From Streptomyces nymphaeiformis (GTDB taxonomy: Bacteria; Actinomycetota; Actinomycetes; Streptomycetales; Streptomycetaceae): a stretch of DNA of 64,000 bases. A program made the position numbers and the translations under genes. Below the pieces are notes generated by a model. It was not told the DNA's origin. It saw only the letters and a list, made by a program, of their open reading frames with translations, and did no database searches. Of this stretch, positions 1 through 8,612 are shown one piece after another (the first letter of the stretch is position 1; each line of letters begins with the position of its first letter). The stretch covers positions 558,001 through 622,000 of the forward strand of contig NZ_JACHJY010000002.1 of assembly GCF_014203895.1 (NCBI RefSeq), in the 5' to 3' direction.

Positions 1-1190
1 TTGGTCGGGATCGTGGTGTTGCGCTCGATGAGCTTGGTCATGATGCCGCCCTTGGTCTCGATGCCGAGGGACAGCGGGGTCACGTCGAGGAGCAGGACGT
101 CCTTGACCTCACCCTTGAGGACACCGGCCTGGAGCGCGGCACCGACCGCCACGACCTCGTCCGGGTTCACTCCCTTGTGCGGGTCCTTGCCGGTCAGGGA
201 CCTCACCAGCTCGGTCACCGCGGGCATGCGGGTCGAGCCGCCGACCAGGATCACGTGATCGACCCGGGCCACATCGATGCCGGCGTCGTTCACCGCCTGG
301 TGGAACGGCGTCCTGCAGCGCTCCAGCAGGTCCTCCGTCAGCTTCTCGAACTGTGCTCGGGTGAGCTTCTCCTCCAGGTGCAGCGGGCCCTCGGCGGAGG
401 CCGTGATGTAGGGCAGGTTGATGGTGGTCTCCGTGGCGGCGGACAGTTCGATCTTCGCCTTCTCCGCGGCCTCGCGCAGACGCTGCACCGCCATCCGGTC
501 CTTCGACAGGTCGACGCCGTACCCGTTCTTGAAATGCTGCACCAGGTGGTCGACGACGCGCTGGTCCCAGTCGTCCCCGCCGAGATGCGTGTCCCCGTTG
601 GTGGCCTTCACCTCGACGACGCCGTCGCCGATCTCCAGGAGGGACACGTCGAAGGTGCCGCCGCCGAGGTCGAAGACGAGGACCGTCTGGTCGTTCTCCT
701 TGTCCAGTCCGTACGCGAGCGCCGCCGCGGTCGGCTCGTTCACGATCCGCAGCACCTTGAGACCGGCGATCTCGCCCGCCTCCTTGGTCGCGGTGCGCTG
801 CGCGTCGTCGAAGTACGCCGGTACGGTGACCACCGCGTCCGTGACGTCCTCGCCGAGGTAGCCCTCGGCGTCCCGCTTCAGCTTCTGCAGCACCCGCGCC
901 GAGATCTCCTGCGCGGTGAAACGCCGGCCGTCCACCTCGCCGCTCGCGGGGAACCGCCAGTCCGACTCGCCCATGTGCCGCTTCACCGACCGGACGGTGC
1001 GGTCCACGTTCGTCACAGCCTGCCGCTTGGCCAGCTCGCCGACCAGCACGTCGCCGCCCTTGGCGAAGGCGACCACGGACGGCGTCGTCCGCGCACCCTC
1101 CGCGTTCGCGATGACCGTCGGCTCGCCGCCCTCCAGTACGGAGACCACCGAATTCGTCGTTCCCAGGTCGATACCGACCGACCGAGCCAT
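1..1190 (-). CDS. dnaK: Molecular chaperone DnaK (Hsp70), partial, runs off the left edge
   Basis: ATP-dependent Hsp70 chaperone of the cytoplasm. The 396 residues present cover the nucleotide-binding domain: [11 protein letters not shown] phosphate loop at the N-terminus, [12 protein letters not shown] at about residue 170, VGGSTRMP at about 310 and the start of the substrate-binding domain ([14 protein letters not shown]). The rest, roughly 200 residues, lies beyond position 1. The ATG at 1190 is preceded by a strong AGGAGG ribosome site. No grpE, dnaJ or hspR is visible upstream and I see no CIRCE or HAIR box, so this is probably a second copy outside the main dnaK operon; that last point is inference. 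Confidence 0.95.
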   Translation of the reverse strand, partial: MARSVGIDLGTTNSVVSVLEGGEPTVIANAEGARTTPSVVAFAKGGDVLVGELAKRQAVTNVDRTVRSVKRHMGESDWRFPASGEVDGRRFTAQEISARVLQKLKRDAEGYLGEDVTDAVVTVPAYFDDAQRTATKEAGEIAGLKVLRIVNEPTAAALAYGLDKENDQTVLVFDLGGGTFDVSLLEIGDGVVEVKATNGDTHLGGDDWDQRVVDHLVQHFKNGYGVDLSKDRMAVQRLREAAEKAKIELSAATETTINLPYITASAEGPLHLEEKLTRAQFEKLTEDLLERCRTPFHQAVNDAGIDVARVDHVILVGGSTRMPAVTELVRSLTGKDPHKGVNPDEVVAVGAALQAGVLKGEVKDVLLLDVTPLSLGIETKGGIMTKLIERNTTIPT

Positions 1191-1367
1191 GTCGGCCTCC
1201 TGTAATCCACGAGAGCGTGCCGCGAAGGCGCTCCTCCATCTCCGGCGTCTTCCCCGCACGGACGCCGACATGCGCCCGCGACCCGCCTCAGCCGAGGGGA
1301 TCTTCCTGTCGTCCGCACGCCCGTTCGCCAGGCTCGCTGCGCCTTGCCGTGGGCCTGGCTCATGGAC

Positions 1368-1402
1368 CGGTGCCCCTGCCGGGATGTCGGGCAGGGGCAC
1401 CG
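1368..1402 (-). terminator. Rho-independent terminator after glpD
   Basis: A perfect 13-bp stem (1368-1380 with 1390-1402, CGGTGCCCCTGCC) with a 9-nt loop lies 8 bases beyond the glpD stop codon. It separates glpD from dnaK transcription. Confidence 0.85.
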
Positions 1403-1409
1403 TGTCCGT

Positions 1410-2978
1410 TCAGCGCACCGGGGCCGTACGGGCGAGGGCGTCCCGGGCCGCTTCCTCGGCGAGGGCGCGGTCCTCCGGGACCACGCCGATGCGGGTGCGG
1501 CGGTCGAGGAGGTCGGAGGCGTCGAGGGCGCCTTCGTGGCGGACCGCCCACACCAGTTCGGCGCCCGTGACGGGGTGGCCGGGTACGACGGGCTCGGCCA
1601 GGGCGGGGTCTTCGAGCCCGAGGGCGTGGACGGCCGGGGCTTCGGAGCCGTAGCGCTGTACGAGGCGGGGCGGGACGTCGAGACCGGCGAGGGTCTGCGG
1701 GGCGGCCGCGCCGACGAGGGGGACGGACGCGGTGCGGCACGCGCCGGCGGTCAGGCCGCGGGCGGCGACGGCCGCGTCGACGGCGTCCTGGGCCATGCGG
1801 CGGTAGGTGGTCAGCTTGCCGCCGACGACGGTGACGATGCCGTCGGGCGAGGTGAGCACGGCGTGCTTGCGCGAGATGTCGGCGGTGCGGCCCTCCGAGT
1901 CCCGGGTGTCGAGCAGGGGCCGCAGGCCGGCGAAGGCCCCGACCACGTCGGAGCGGTGGACGGTGACGTCGAGGGCGGAGCCGAGTACGTCGAGGAGGAA
2001 GCCGATGTCGGTCTCGGGCACCTCCGGCACGTCGGGGACGTCGCCGTCGACGGGCTCGTCGGTGAGGCCGACGTACACGCGCCCGTCGCCCTGGGGCAGG
2101 ACCAGGACGAAGCGGTTCGTCTCACCGGGGATCGGGATGTGCAGTCCGGCGGAGAGCCGGCCGAGGGTTTCCGACCGCAGGACGAGATGGGTGCCGCGCG
2201 AGGGCCGGAGACGTACGTCGTCGATGAGGCCGCCCGCCCAGACCCCGGCGGCGTTGATGACGGTACGGGCGCGGACGCGCAGCTCCTGGCCGGTGGTCTC
2301 GTCCCGTACCAGCGCGCCGTCGCCGTGGAGTTCCAGGGCCCGGGTGCGGGTGAGGACGCGGGCACCGTAGGCGGCCGCGGTGCGGGCGATCGCGGTCACC
2401 AGGCGTGCGTCGTCGGAGAGCCGTCCGTCCCAGGAGAGCAGTCCGCCGCGCAGGCCGACGGGGCGCAGGGCCGGGGCGAGGTGGCGGGTCTCGACGGCGG
2501 ACAGCGTGCGCGGCTGCGGCAGCGTGCGGCGCGAGGTGCGGGCGCCGACGCGCAGCAGGTCGCCCGCGACGAATCCGGCGCGGGCGAGGGCGGCCTGGCC
2601 GCGGCTGACCAGCGGGGTGAGCGGGAGCACGAAGGGCTGGGCGCGGACGAGGTGGGGGGCGGTGCGTTCCATGAGGATGCCGCGCTCGACGGCGCTCTCG
2701 TGGGCGACGTCGAGCTGCCCGGACGCGAGGTAGCGCAGCCCGCCGTGGATCAGCTTGGAGCTCCAGCGGGAGGTGCCGAACGCGAGGTCGTGGGCGTCGA
2801 TCGCGGCGACGCTCAGTCCGCGGGTGGCGGCGTCGAGCGCGGCTCCGGCGCCGGTGGCGCCGAGCCCGACGACGAGTACGTCGACGACGTCGCCGTCGGC
2901 GAGCCGGTCCAGTTCGCGCCGGCGCCGCACGGCGTCGAGCGAGGAGCCGGGCAGGGCGGTGCTGCTCGTGGGCTTCAT
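1410..2978 (-). CDS. glpD: FAD-dependent glycerol-3-phosphate dehydrogenase
   Basis: Oxidises sn-glycerol 3-phosphate to dihydroxyacetone phosphate and passes electrons to the quinone pool at the membrane. The 522-residue protein has the FAD Rossmann motif VGLGATGAG near residue 37, then FGTSRWSSKLIHGGLRY, typical of GlpD, the catalytic core with RPSRGTHLVL and a C-terminal GlpD domain. Length fits the family. The start ATG overlaps the stop of the upstream TetR gene (ATGA), so the two are translationally coupled. The divergent neighbours act on DHAP-derived lipids, which ties this copy to lipid backbone supply more than to simple glycerol catabolism (inference; no glpK or glpF is beside it). 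Confidence 0.93.
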   Translation of the reverse strand: MKPTSSTALPGSSLDAVRRRRELDRLADGDVVDVLVVGLGATGAGAALDAATRGLSVAAIDAHDLAFGTSRWSSKLIHGGLRYLASGQLDVAHESAVERGILMERTAPHLVRAQPFVLPLTPLVSRGQAALARAGFVAGDLLRVGARTSRRTLPQPRTLSAVETRHLAPALRPVGLRGGLLSWDGRLSDDARLVTAIARTAAAYGARVLTRTRALELHGDGALVRDETTGQELRVRARTVINAAGVWAGGLIDDVRLRPSRGTHLVLRSETLGRLSAGLHIPIPGETNRFVLVLPQGDGRVYVGLTDEPVDGDVPDVPEVPETDIGFLLDVLGSALDVTVHRSDVVGAFAGLRPLLDTRDSEGRTADISRKHAVLTSPDGIVTVVGGKLTTYRRMAQDAVDAAVAARGLTAGACRTASVPLVGAAAPQTLAGLDVPPRLVQRYGSEAPAVHALGLEDPALAEPVVPGHPVTGAELVWAVRHEGALDASDLLDRRTRIGVVPEDRALAEEAARDALARTAPVR

Positions 2979-3574
2979 GGGGCGAGGGTCCTCTCCAGCA
3001 GGGTGCGCAGCTCTCCGAGGAAGGCGGCTTCGCTCAGTTCGGGATCGTTCTCGTCGGCCATGGTGCGCATCGAGAGCGTGAAGGACTGGACGACGAGCAG
3101 CAGGGACCGGGCTTGCAGGTCGGGGTGGGCGAGGCGTACGGAACCGTCCTCGTGCCCTTCGTCCAGGGCCGTGACGAGGAGCCCGAGCAGGGCGTCCTGG
3201 CTGGCGCCCCGCCGGTCGAGGACGTACGGCAGCAACAGCTCGGGGTCGACGTCGAGGATCTTCTGGAACAGCGGATGGGACCGGAACGCGGCGACTCCCG
3301 CCACCAACCCCTCGACGATCCGGGTCCGTTCGGGCCGGTCGTCGTCGGCGGTCGGCATGGCGCCGGCGGCGACGGCGATCCACTCACGGGTCATCAGGTC
3401 GCCGACGAGGGTCCGCACGTCGGGCCAGCGCCGGTAGAGCGTCATCCGGGACACGCCGGCCCGCCGGGCGACGTCGGTGAGGGTGGTTCGCCGTACGCCG
3501 ACGGCGAGTACGCAGTCGCGTGCTGCGTCGAGCACGGGATCTGCGTCCGCATGGTTGTGACGAATGGGCGTCAT
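2975..3574 (-). CDS. TetR-family transcriptional regulator
   Basis: A 199-residue regulator with an N-terminal TetR helix-turn-helix at about residues 32-55 (TLTDVARRAGVSRMTLYRRW) and an unrelated helical ligand domain. It is the first gene of a two-gene unit with glpD and is divergent from the oxidase/lipid kinase pair, so control of both sides is likely. There is no Shine-Dalgarno sequence before the ATG at 3574, and a -10-like TACACT ends about 8 bases upstream, which suggests a leaderless transcript. Confidence 0.9.
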   Translation of the reverse strand: MTPIRHNHADADPVLDAARDCVLAVGVRRTTLTDVARRAGVSRMTLYRRWPDVRTLVGDLMTREWIAVAAGAMPTADDDRPERTRIVEGLVAGVAAFRSHPLFQKILDVDPELLLPYVLDRRGASQDALLGLLVTALDEGHEDGSVRLAHPDLQARSLLLVVQSFTLSMRTMADENDPELSEAAFLGELRTLLERTLAP

Positions 3575-3581
3575 CTGTCAC

Positions 3582-3587
3582 AGTGTA
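3582..3587 (-). promoter_or_regulatory. Candidate -10 element for a leaderless tetR-glpD transcript
   Basis: On the minus strand TACACT lies about 8 bases before the tetR ATG with no ribosome site between them. The short divergent gap (3575-3648) must also hold the operator; a CACAGTG-like repeat overlaps this element. The -35 region is poor. Confidence 0.35.
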
Positions 3588-3648
3588 ATGCCAGTGCGGG
3601 CCGAGCGGCAGCGCCGTCCGTGAAACAGACCGTGAGGAACCTCTCGAA

Positions 3649-5244
3649 GTGGACATGTTGTGGAGCGGCTGGGGCGACCCGGCCAAGGCGGCGCCCCTGC
3701 CCGAATCGGTGACCGGCCTGCTGCGGGACCTGCTCGGCGTCACGCCGCGGGAGAGCGGCCCGGCCGGCCTCGCCGACATAGAGGTGCCCGCCCCGGCACT
3801 GGCCGGAGAGGCGAGCGCCGCCCTGCGCGCCGCCGTCTCCGCACCGGACGGTGTGCGGGACGACGCCGAGAGCCGCGTCCGGCACACCCGGGGCAAGTCG
3901 ACCCCCGACCTCCTGCGCATCCGTGCCGGCGAGGTCGACGACGTCCCCGCCGCCGTCGTCCTCCCCGGCAGTCACGACGAGGTCCTCGCCGTCCTGCGGG
4001 CCTGCGCGGACCACGGCCTGTCCGCCGTCCCGTTCGGCGGCGGCACCTCCGTCGTCGGCGGCCTCGCGCCCACCACGAAGCGGCCCTTCGTCGCCCTGGA
4101 CCTCCGCCGGCTCGACCAGCTCCTGTCCGTCGACGAGGTGTCGCGCACCGCGACCCTGCAGCCCGGTCTGCGCGGCCCGCGGTGCGAGGCCCTGCTCAAC
4201 GAGCAGGGCTGGACGCTCGGCCACTTCCCGCAGTCCTTCGAATGGGCGTCCGTCGGCGGGTTCGCCGCGGCCCGCTCCAGCGGCCAGGCCTCGGCCGGCT
4301 ACGGCCGCTTCGACGAGATGGTCGTCGGTCTGAAGGTCGCCACCCCGGAAGGCACCCTGGAGACCGGCCGGGCCCCGCGCTCGGCGGCCGGTCCCGACCT
4401 GCGCCAGCTGATCCTCGGCTCCGAAGGCGCCCTCGGCGTGATCACTGCGGTCACCGTACGCATTCGCCCGCTGCCGCAGAAGCGGATCTACGAGGGCTGG
4501 CGCTTCGCCTCCTTCGAGGCGGGCACGGCCGCCCTGCGGCGGCTCGCCCAGGACGGCCCCCGGCCCACCGTGCTGCGCCTCTCCGACGAGTCGGAGACCT
4601 TCATCGGCCTCGCGCAGCCGGACGCCATCGGCACCACCGAACTCCCGCAGAACCCCGGCTGCATGGCCATCGTCGGCTTCGAGGGCACCGAGGCCGACAC
4701 GGCCGCCCGCCGCGAGGCCGCGCGTGAGGTCCTCCTCGCCTGCGACGGCGAGTTCATCGGCGTGGAGGCAGGTGACAAGTGGGAGCACGGCCGCTACGAC
4801 GCCCCCTACCTGCGCGACGCGCTCCTCGACGCCGGCGCGTTCGCCGAGACGCTGGAGACGGCCGCGTTCTGGTCCGCGATCCCCGGCCTCTACACCGCGG
4901 TACGCGACGCGCTGACCAGCACCCTCACCGAGGCCGGGACCCCGCCGCTCGTCATGTGCCACATCTCGCACACGTACGAGAACGGCGCCTCGCTGTACTT
5001 CACGGTCGTCTCCGCGCAGGGCGAGGACGCCGTCGCGCACTGGGCGCCGGTGAAGCGGGCGGCGAACGACGCGATCCTGGCGGCGGGCGGCACCATCAGC
5101 CACCACCACGGCGTCGGCACCGACCACCGCGACTGGTACGCCCGCGAGATCGGCCCCCTCGGTGTCCGCATGCTCCAGGCGGTCAAGGCCGAGGTCGACC
5201 CGTCCGGCGTGCTGAGCCCCGGGGTCCTGATCCCCGTCCGCTGA
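3649..5244 (+). CDS. FAD-binding oxidase, alkyl-dihydroxyacetonephosphate synthase-like
   Basis: A 531-residue FAD-linked oxidase of the PCMH/VAO superfamily. The FAD-binding segment has PFGGGTSVVGG at about residue 130, the flavin contact LGHFPQSFEWASVGG near 195, and the C-terminal HHHGVGTDHRDWY signature that alkyl-DHAP synthases (AGPS) use in catalysis. AGPS exchanges the acyl chain of acyl-DHAP for a fatty alcohol, the first ether-lipid step; bacterial homologues are often annotated only as FAD-binding oxidases. A GTG start at 3649 is chosen; an ATG six bases on is also possible. A lipid kinase follows and glpD is divergent, which supports a DHAP/lipid role. Confidence 0.85.
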   Translation: MDMLWSGWGDPAKAAPLPESVTGLLRDLLGVTPRESGPAGLADIEVPAPALAGEASAALRAAVSAPDGVRDDAESRVRHTRGKSTPDLLRIRAGEVDDVPAAVVLPGSHDEVLAVLRACADHGLSAVPFGGGTSVVGGLAPTTKRPFVALDLRRLDQLLSVDEVSRTATLQPGLRGPRCEALLNEQGWTLGHFPQSFEWASVGGFAAARSSGQASAGYGRFDEMVVGLKVATPEGTLETGRAPRSAAGPDLRQLILGSEGALGVITAVTVRIRPLPQKRIYEGWRFASFEAGTAALRRLAQDGPRPTVLRLSDESETFIGLAQPDAIGTTELPQNPGCMAIVGFEGTEADTAARREAAREVLLACDGEFIGVEAGDKWEHGRYDAPYLRDALLDAGAFAETLETAAFWSAIPGLYTAVRDALTSTLTEAGTPPLVMCHISHTYENGASLYFTVVSAQGEDAVAHWAPVKRAANDAILAAGGTISHHHGVGTDHRDWYAREIGPLGVRMLQAVKAEVDPSGVLSPGVLIPVR

Positions 5245-5306
5245 GCGCCGCCTTCCCGAACCCCTCCTTCCCGAACCCCTTCTTCTGCCGCCCGGAGGCC
5301 AGATCC

Positions 5307-6188
5307 ATGCGACAGTTCACCGCCGTCGTCAACCCCACCGCAGGGGGATCCAGCGGCACGGCGAGCCTGATCCCGCTGGCCCGGCTGCTGCGGGAGGCGG
5401 GCGCGCGGCTCGACACCGTCTACAGCCGCAGCCTGGAACACGCACAGGAGGTCGCCCGGGACGCCGGGGCGAAGGGGCACGTCGTGCTGGCCGTCGGCGG
5501 TGACGGCATGGCCGGCACCGTCGGCGGTGCGCTCAGCGGCACGGACACGGTCTTCGGCCTGGTCCCCGCGGGCCGCGGCAACGACTTCGCGCGCGCCCTG
5601 GGGCTTCCCACCGACGCCGAAGGCCTCGCCAAGGTGCTGCTCGACGGCGAACCGCGGGCCGTCGACACCATCGAGGTGGAGTCCGCCAAGCACCAGGGGG
5701 TCCACGTCCTCGGCAGCGTGTACGCGGGTGTCGACGCGGTGGCCAACCGCCACGCCAACGCCTCCCGTCTGCTGCGCGGCGCGGCCTCGTACTACGCGGG
5801 CGGCCTCCGGGCGGTCCTCGCCTGGAAGCCCGCCGCGTACCGCATCACGATCGACGGGATCCGGCACGAGCGCACCGGCTACACCGTGGTCGCGGCCAAC
5901 TCCGGCTTCTACGGATTCGGGAGGAAGATCGCACCGGGCGCGCGGGTCGACGACGGCCTGCTCGACGTCGTGGTGATCAAGGAGGCGCCCAAGCGCCTCT
6001 TCTTCGCCATGATGAACGAACTGAAGACGGGCGCGCACGTGAACCGTCCTCAGATCGAGATCCTGCGCGGCGAGGAGGTCCGCATCGAAGCCGACCGGCC
6101 CCTCCCGTACGGCGCGGACGGCGAGGTCGACGCGACCCTGCCGGTGACCCTCAGGGCGCGACCCGCGTCTCTCCGGGTACTGGCCTGA
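5307..6188 (+). CDS. Diacylglycerol/lipid kinase (YegS/BmrU/DagK family)
   Basis: Predicted ATP-dependent lipid kinase of 293 residues. It begins with the family pattern VVNPTAGG, has the nucleotide motif VGGDGMAGTVGGAL at about 67 and PAGRGNDFARALG at about 90, and the C-terminal beta-sandwich with DGEVDATLPV. A CGGAGG ribosome site sits 8 bases before the ATG. The gene follows the AGPS-like oxidase after 62 bases. The lipid substrate cannot be read from sequence. Confidence 0.88.
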   Translation: MRQFTAVVNPTAGGSSGTASLIPLARLLREAGARLDTVYSRSLEHAQEVARDAGAKGHVVLAVGGDGMAGTVGGALSGTDTVFGLVPAGRGNDFARALGLPTDAEGLAKVLLDGEPRAVDTIEVESAKHQGVHVLGSVYAGVDAVANRHANASRLLRGAASYYAGGLRAVLAWKPAAYRITIDGIRHERTGYTVVAANSGFYGFGRKIAPGARVDDGLLDVVVIKEAPKRLFFAMMNELKTGAHVNRPQIEILRGEEVRIEADRPLPYGADGEVDATLPVTLRARPASLRVLA

Positions 6189-6216
6189 CTTCGGCTCGTA
6201 CGACCGGGCGCCGCCC

Positions 6217-7215
6217 TCAGCGCGGTCCGTGGGTCTGCAGGAAGACCACCGGGCCGCCGCCCAGTCGGCCCGCCGTGTCGAGGTCGAGCAGGGCCGCGAG
6301 CGCCTTGGCGGTGTAGGTGCGTTCCAGGGTCAGGCCGGCCTGCGCCGAGGCGCGGGCGAGGGCCCGGTCACCCGCGGCGGTGGGGTGCGCGTAGCCGTCT
6401 CCCAGCCAGGCCGTCTCGGTGCGGATCGCGTCGGGGGCGGGCCCGGCGTCGTCCAGATCCGCACCCCGGGCCCGGAGGAGAGCCGCGCAGCGGCGTGACA
6501 GCCTGAGGAGGGTGGCGGAGTCCAGCCGCAGGGTGTCGTTGACCACGACGCCGAGGACGCGGGTGCGCAGCCCGGCGAGCCGTAGCCCCAGGGCCAGCCC
6601 CGCGGCGGTCCCGCCGGATCCGACGGGGGTGACGAGCCACGCCGGCTCCGGCAGTTCCCCGGCCTCGACCTGTGCGCCCAGCTCCAGGGCGATCTCGACG
6701 GCGCCGAGCGTGCCGAGTGGCGAGGAGCCGCCCGCCGGCAGGTAGTACGGCGGAGCGAGGCCGTGGGCGTGCCGGGCGAAGAGCCAGGGCGCGGCCAGGA
6801 TCAGCCTCGTCCTGCTGTGCAGGAAATGCAGCGTCGCCCCAGAAGCACGCAGTCGTTCCAGTTGAGCCCGCACGTGCTCGTCGACCGGGTGGTCGATCAG
6901 GCCCAGGGCCACCCCGAGCCCCAGCTCCCGCGCGTACGAGGCAGCGGCGAGGCCCCAGTTGGTGCCGAGGCCGCCGACGGTGAGGATGGTCCTCGCGCCG
7001 CGCCGCCGGGCTTCCGGCAGAAGCCACTCCAGCTTGCGGACCTTGTTGCCGCCCCAGCCGCCGTCCCCGTATCCGCTCTCGTCCTTGATCCACAACTCGG
7101 AGCGCCTGCCCAGGCCGGGCAGACGCCGAACCGGTGTGGGGGCCTCGCCCAGCCGGAGGAAGCCCAGGGAGTCGGCCAGTTCGGGACAGCGCCGGTGCAA
7201 CAGCGGAGGTGGCAT
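6217..7215 (-). CDS. PLP-dependent D-cysteine desulfhydrase / ACC deaminase-family protein
   Basis: Fold-type II PLP enzyme of 332 residues. The cofactor lysine lies in WGGNKVRKLEWLL near residue 58, the phosphate-binding loop is VTPVGSGGTAAGLALG near 198, and TVGGLGTNWGLA follows the pattern of the D-cysteine desulfhydrase/1-aminocyclopropane-1-carboxylate deaminase group. Those enzymes release ammonia from small D-amino acids or cyclic analogues; the exact substrate is unclear. It is a single gene, convergent with the lipid kinase and divergent from the sugar transporter. Confidence 0.85.
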   Translation of the reverse strand: MPPPLLHRRCPELADSLGFLRLGEAPTPVRRLPGLGRRSELWIKDESGYGDGGWGGNKVRKLEWLLPEARRRGARTILTVGGLGTNWGLAAASYARELGLGVALGLIDHPVDEHVRAQLERLRASGATLHFLHSRTRLILAAPWLFARHAHGLAPPYYLPAGGSSPLGTLGAVEIALELGAQVEAGELPEPAWLVTPVGSGGTAAGLALGLRLAGLRTRVLGVVVNDTLRLDSATLLRLSRRCAALLRARGADLDDAGPAPDAIRTETAWLGDGYAHPTAAGDRALARASAQAGLTLERTYTAKALAALLDLDTAGRLGGGPVVFLQTHGPR

Positions 7216-7519
7216 GGGGGAGAGGGTAGGTCCCCCGGCCGCCGCCCGGACCCCCTCGGCGTCGACTGTCGCGAACGAAGGTACTTCGAACAGGATCTAC
7301 CACCTCCGTGGTCCGGTCGGCCTGCTGTCCCGGACTCCTGAGGGGTGCCTGCTCGTTCCCTCAACCTCCTTTGTTTCGCGGCCGCATGACCCATTCGAGC
7401 GCGAGGTATTGACGGTTGCATGATCGCGGCGTTTCCTGTGACCGCATCGTTTGATTGCGCGTGGTTCTGATTGGTTGTGTCGCACTCGCTGGTTACTTCC
7501 CACCCTCAGGAGCCCTCGA
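7216..7519. promoter_or_regulatory. Divergent intergenic region before the sugar transport operon
   Basis: This 304-base gap is less GC-rich than its flanks. It holds small inverted repeats, CGAAG-GTA-CTTCG at 7276-7288 and ACCAC-CTCC-GTGGT at 7299-7312, and a TTGACG hexamer at 7409-7414 that could be a -35 box for the operon, though no convincing -10 follows. No regulator gene is adjacent. Confidence 0.4.
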
Positions 7520-8566
7520 ATGCCTACCCTGCGCGCCCGCCTGGCCCCCGCTGCCTCGACGGTTCTCGTCACCCTTCTCGGCCTCTCCGCGTGTTCGAGC
7601 GGCCAGGCGCCGTCCGGCTCGTCCGGTGACGTCCACACGGTGGCGGGCAAGATGTCCCTGACGTACCTTCAGAAACAGGGCGATCAGGAGTACTTCATCG
7701 GCGAGGCCGCCGGGGCGAAGGCGAAGGCCGCCGAGCTCGGGGTCGACCTGAAGGTGGTCAACCTGGGCAACGACGCCAACAAGACCGTCAGCGAGGTCCA
7801 GTCCGCGATCGCGCAGAAGAGCAACGGCCTGATCGTCGTCGTCCCCGATCCCGCGGTCGGCCCGCAGGTAGTCCAGGCGGCCCGGGACGCCAAGGTCGCC
7901 CTGCTCACCTCCGACGACCAGATCTGCACCACCGGACCGGCCCCCGCGTCCTGCGCGAAGGGCGATCTGGTGCCGCGGATCGGCTTCAGCGGAGCGCAGA
8001 TGGGCGGCGAGGTCGGCAAGCGGGCCGCCCAGGAGTACGCCAAGGCGGGCTGGAACGCGGCCGACACCCGGACGGTCTCCGCCTGGAAGCAGGACGTGAC
8101 CGTCTGCGGCGACCGCGTCAAGGCCGCGAAGGCGGCGTTCGCCGCATCCGCCGGCGCCGCCGTCCAGAACATCGACGTCGCCACCGACAACACCCCGACC
8201 GGCGCCCAGGACAAGGTCGCGGCCACGATCACCGCCAACCCGGGGGTCAAGCACTGGGTCGTCTGGGGCTGCAACGACGAGAACGTCCAGGGCGGCGTCA
8301 CCGCCCTGCAGAACGCGGGCGTCGGCCCGAACGACATCATCGGCGTCGGCCTCGGCGCCTACCTCGCCTGCAAGGACTGGCAGTCCGGCAAGCCGTCCGG
8401 CATGAAGGCGGCGCTGTTCATCAACGGCAAGGACGTCGGCGCGCTCGCCGTCCAGACCATGTACGACCGCCTCAAGAGCGGCAAGGACTTCCCCGCGGAG
8501 GCGTTCGCCCCGACCCGGATGGTCGACGCCACCTCCTGGCGGACCGCCGGCGTCTCCTGCGGCTGA
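7520..8566 (+). CDS. Sugar ABC transporter substrate-binding lipoprotein (AraF-like)
   Basis: A 348-residue periplasmic-binding protein anchored as a lipoprotein: a hydrophobic signal followed by the lipobox LLGLSAC at about residues 20-26. The mature part follows the type I sugar-binding fold. Its closest remembered pattern is the L-arabinose-binding protein AraF, for example NPGVKHWVVWGCNDENVQGG near residue 240 and NDIIGVGLGA. A CAGGAG site precedes the ATG at 7520. It heads an operon with ATPase, permease and a secreted GH27 glycosidase, so arabinose or galactose released outside the cell is the likely cargo. Confidence 0.88.
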   Translation: MPTLRARLAPAASTVLVTLLGLSACSSGQAPSGSSGDVHTVAGKMSLTYLQKQGDQEYFIGEAAGAKAKAAELGVDLKVVNLGNDANKTVSEVQSAIAQKSNGLIVVVPDPAVGPQVVQAARDAKVALLTSDDQICTTGPAPASCAKGDLVPRIGFSGAQMGGEVGKRAAQEYAKAGWNAADTRTVSAWKQDVTVCGDRVKAAKAAFAASAGAAVQNIDVATDNTPTGAQDKVAATITANPGVKHWVVWGCNDENVQGGVTALQNAGVGPNDIIGVGLGAYLACKDWQSGKPSGMKAALFINGKDVGALAVQTMYDRLKSGKDFPAEAFAPTRMVDATSWRTAGVSCG

Positions 8567-8612
8567 CGCGCCCTCGCTCCCGTCCCGCCCCTCCTCGCAT
8601 CAGTGAGGCCCC

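Noticed and set aside
1191..1367. Search for a CIRCE or HAIR heat-shock operator upstream of dnaK
   Set aside because: No TTAGCACTC/GAGTGCTAA or CTTGAGT/ACTCAAG repeat is visible.
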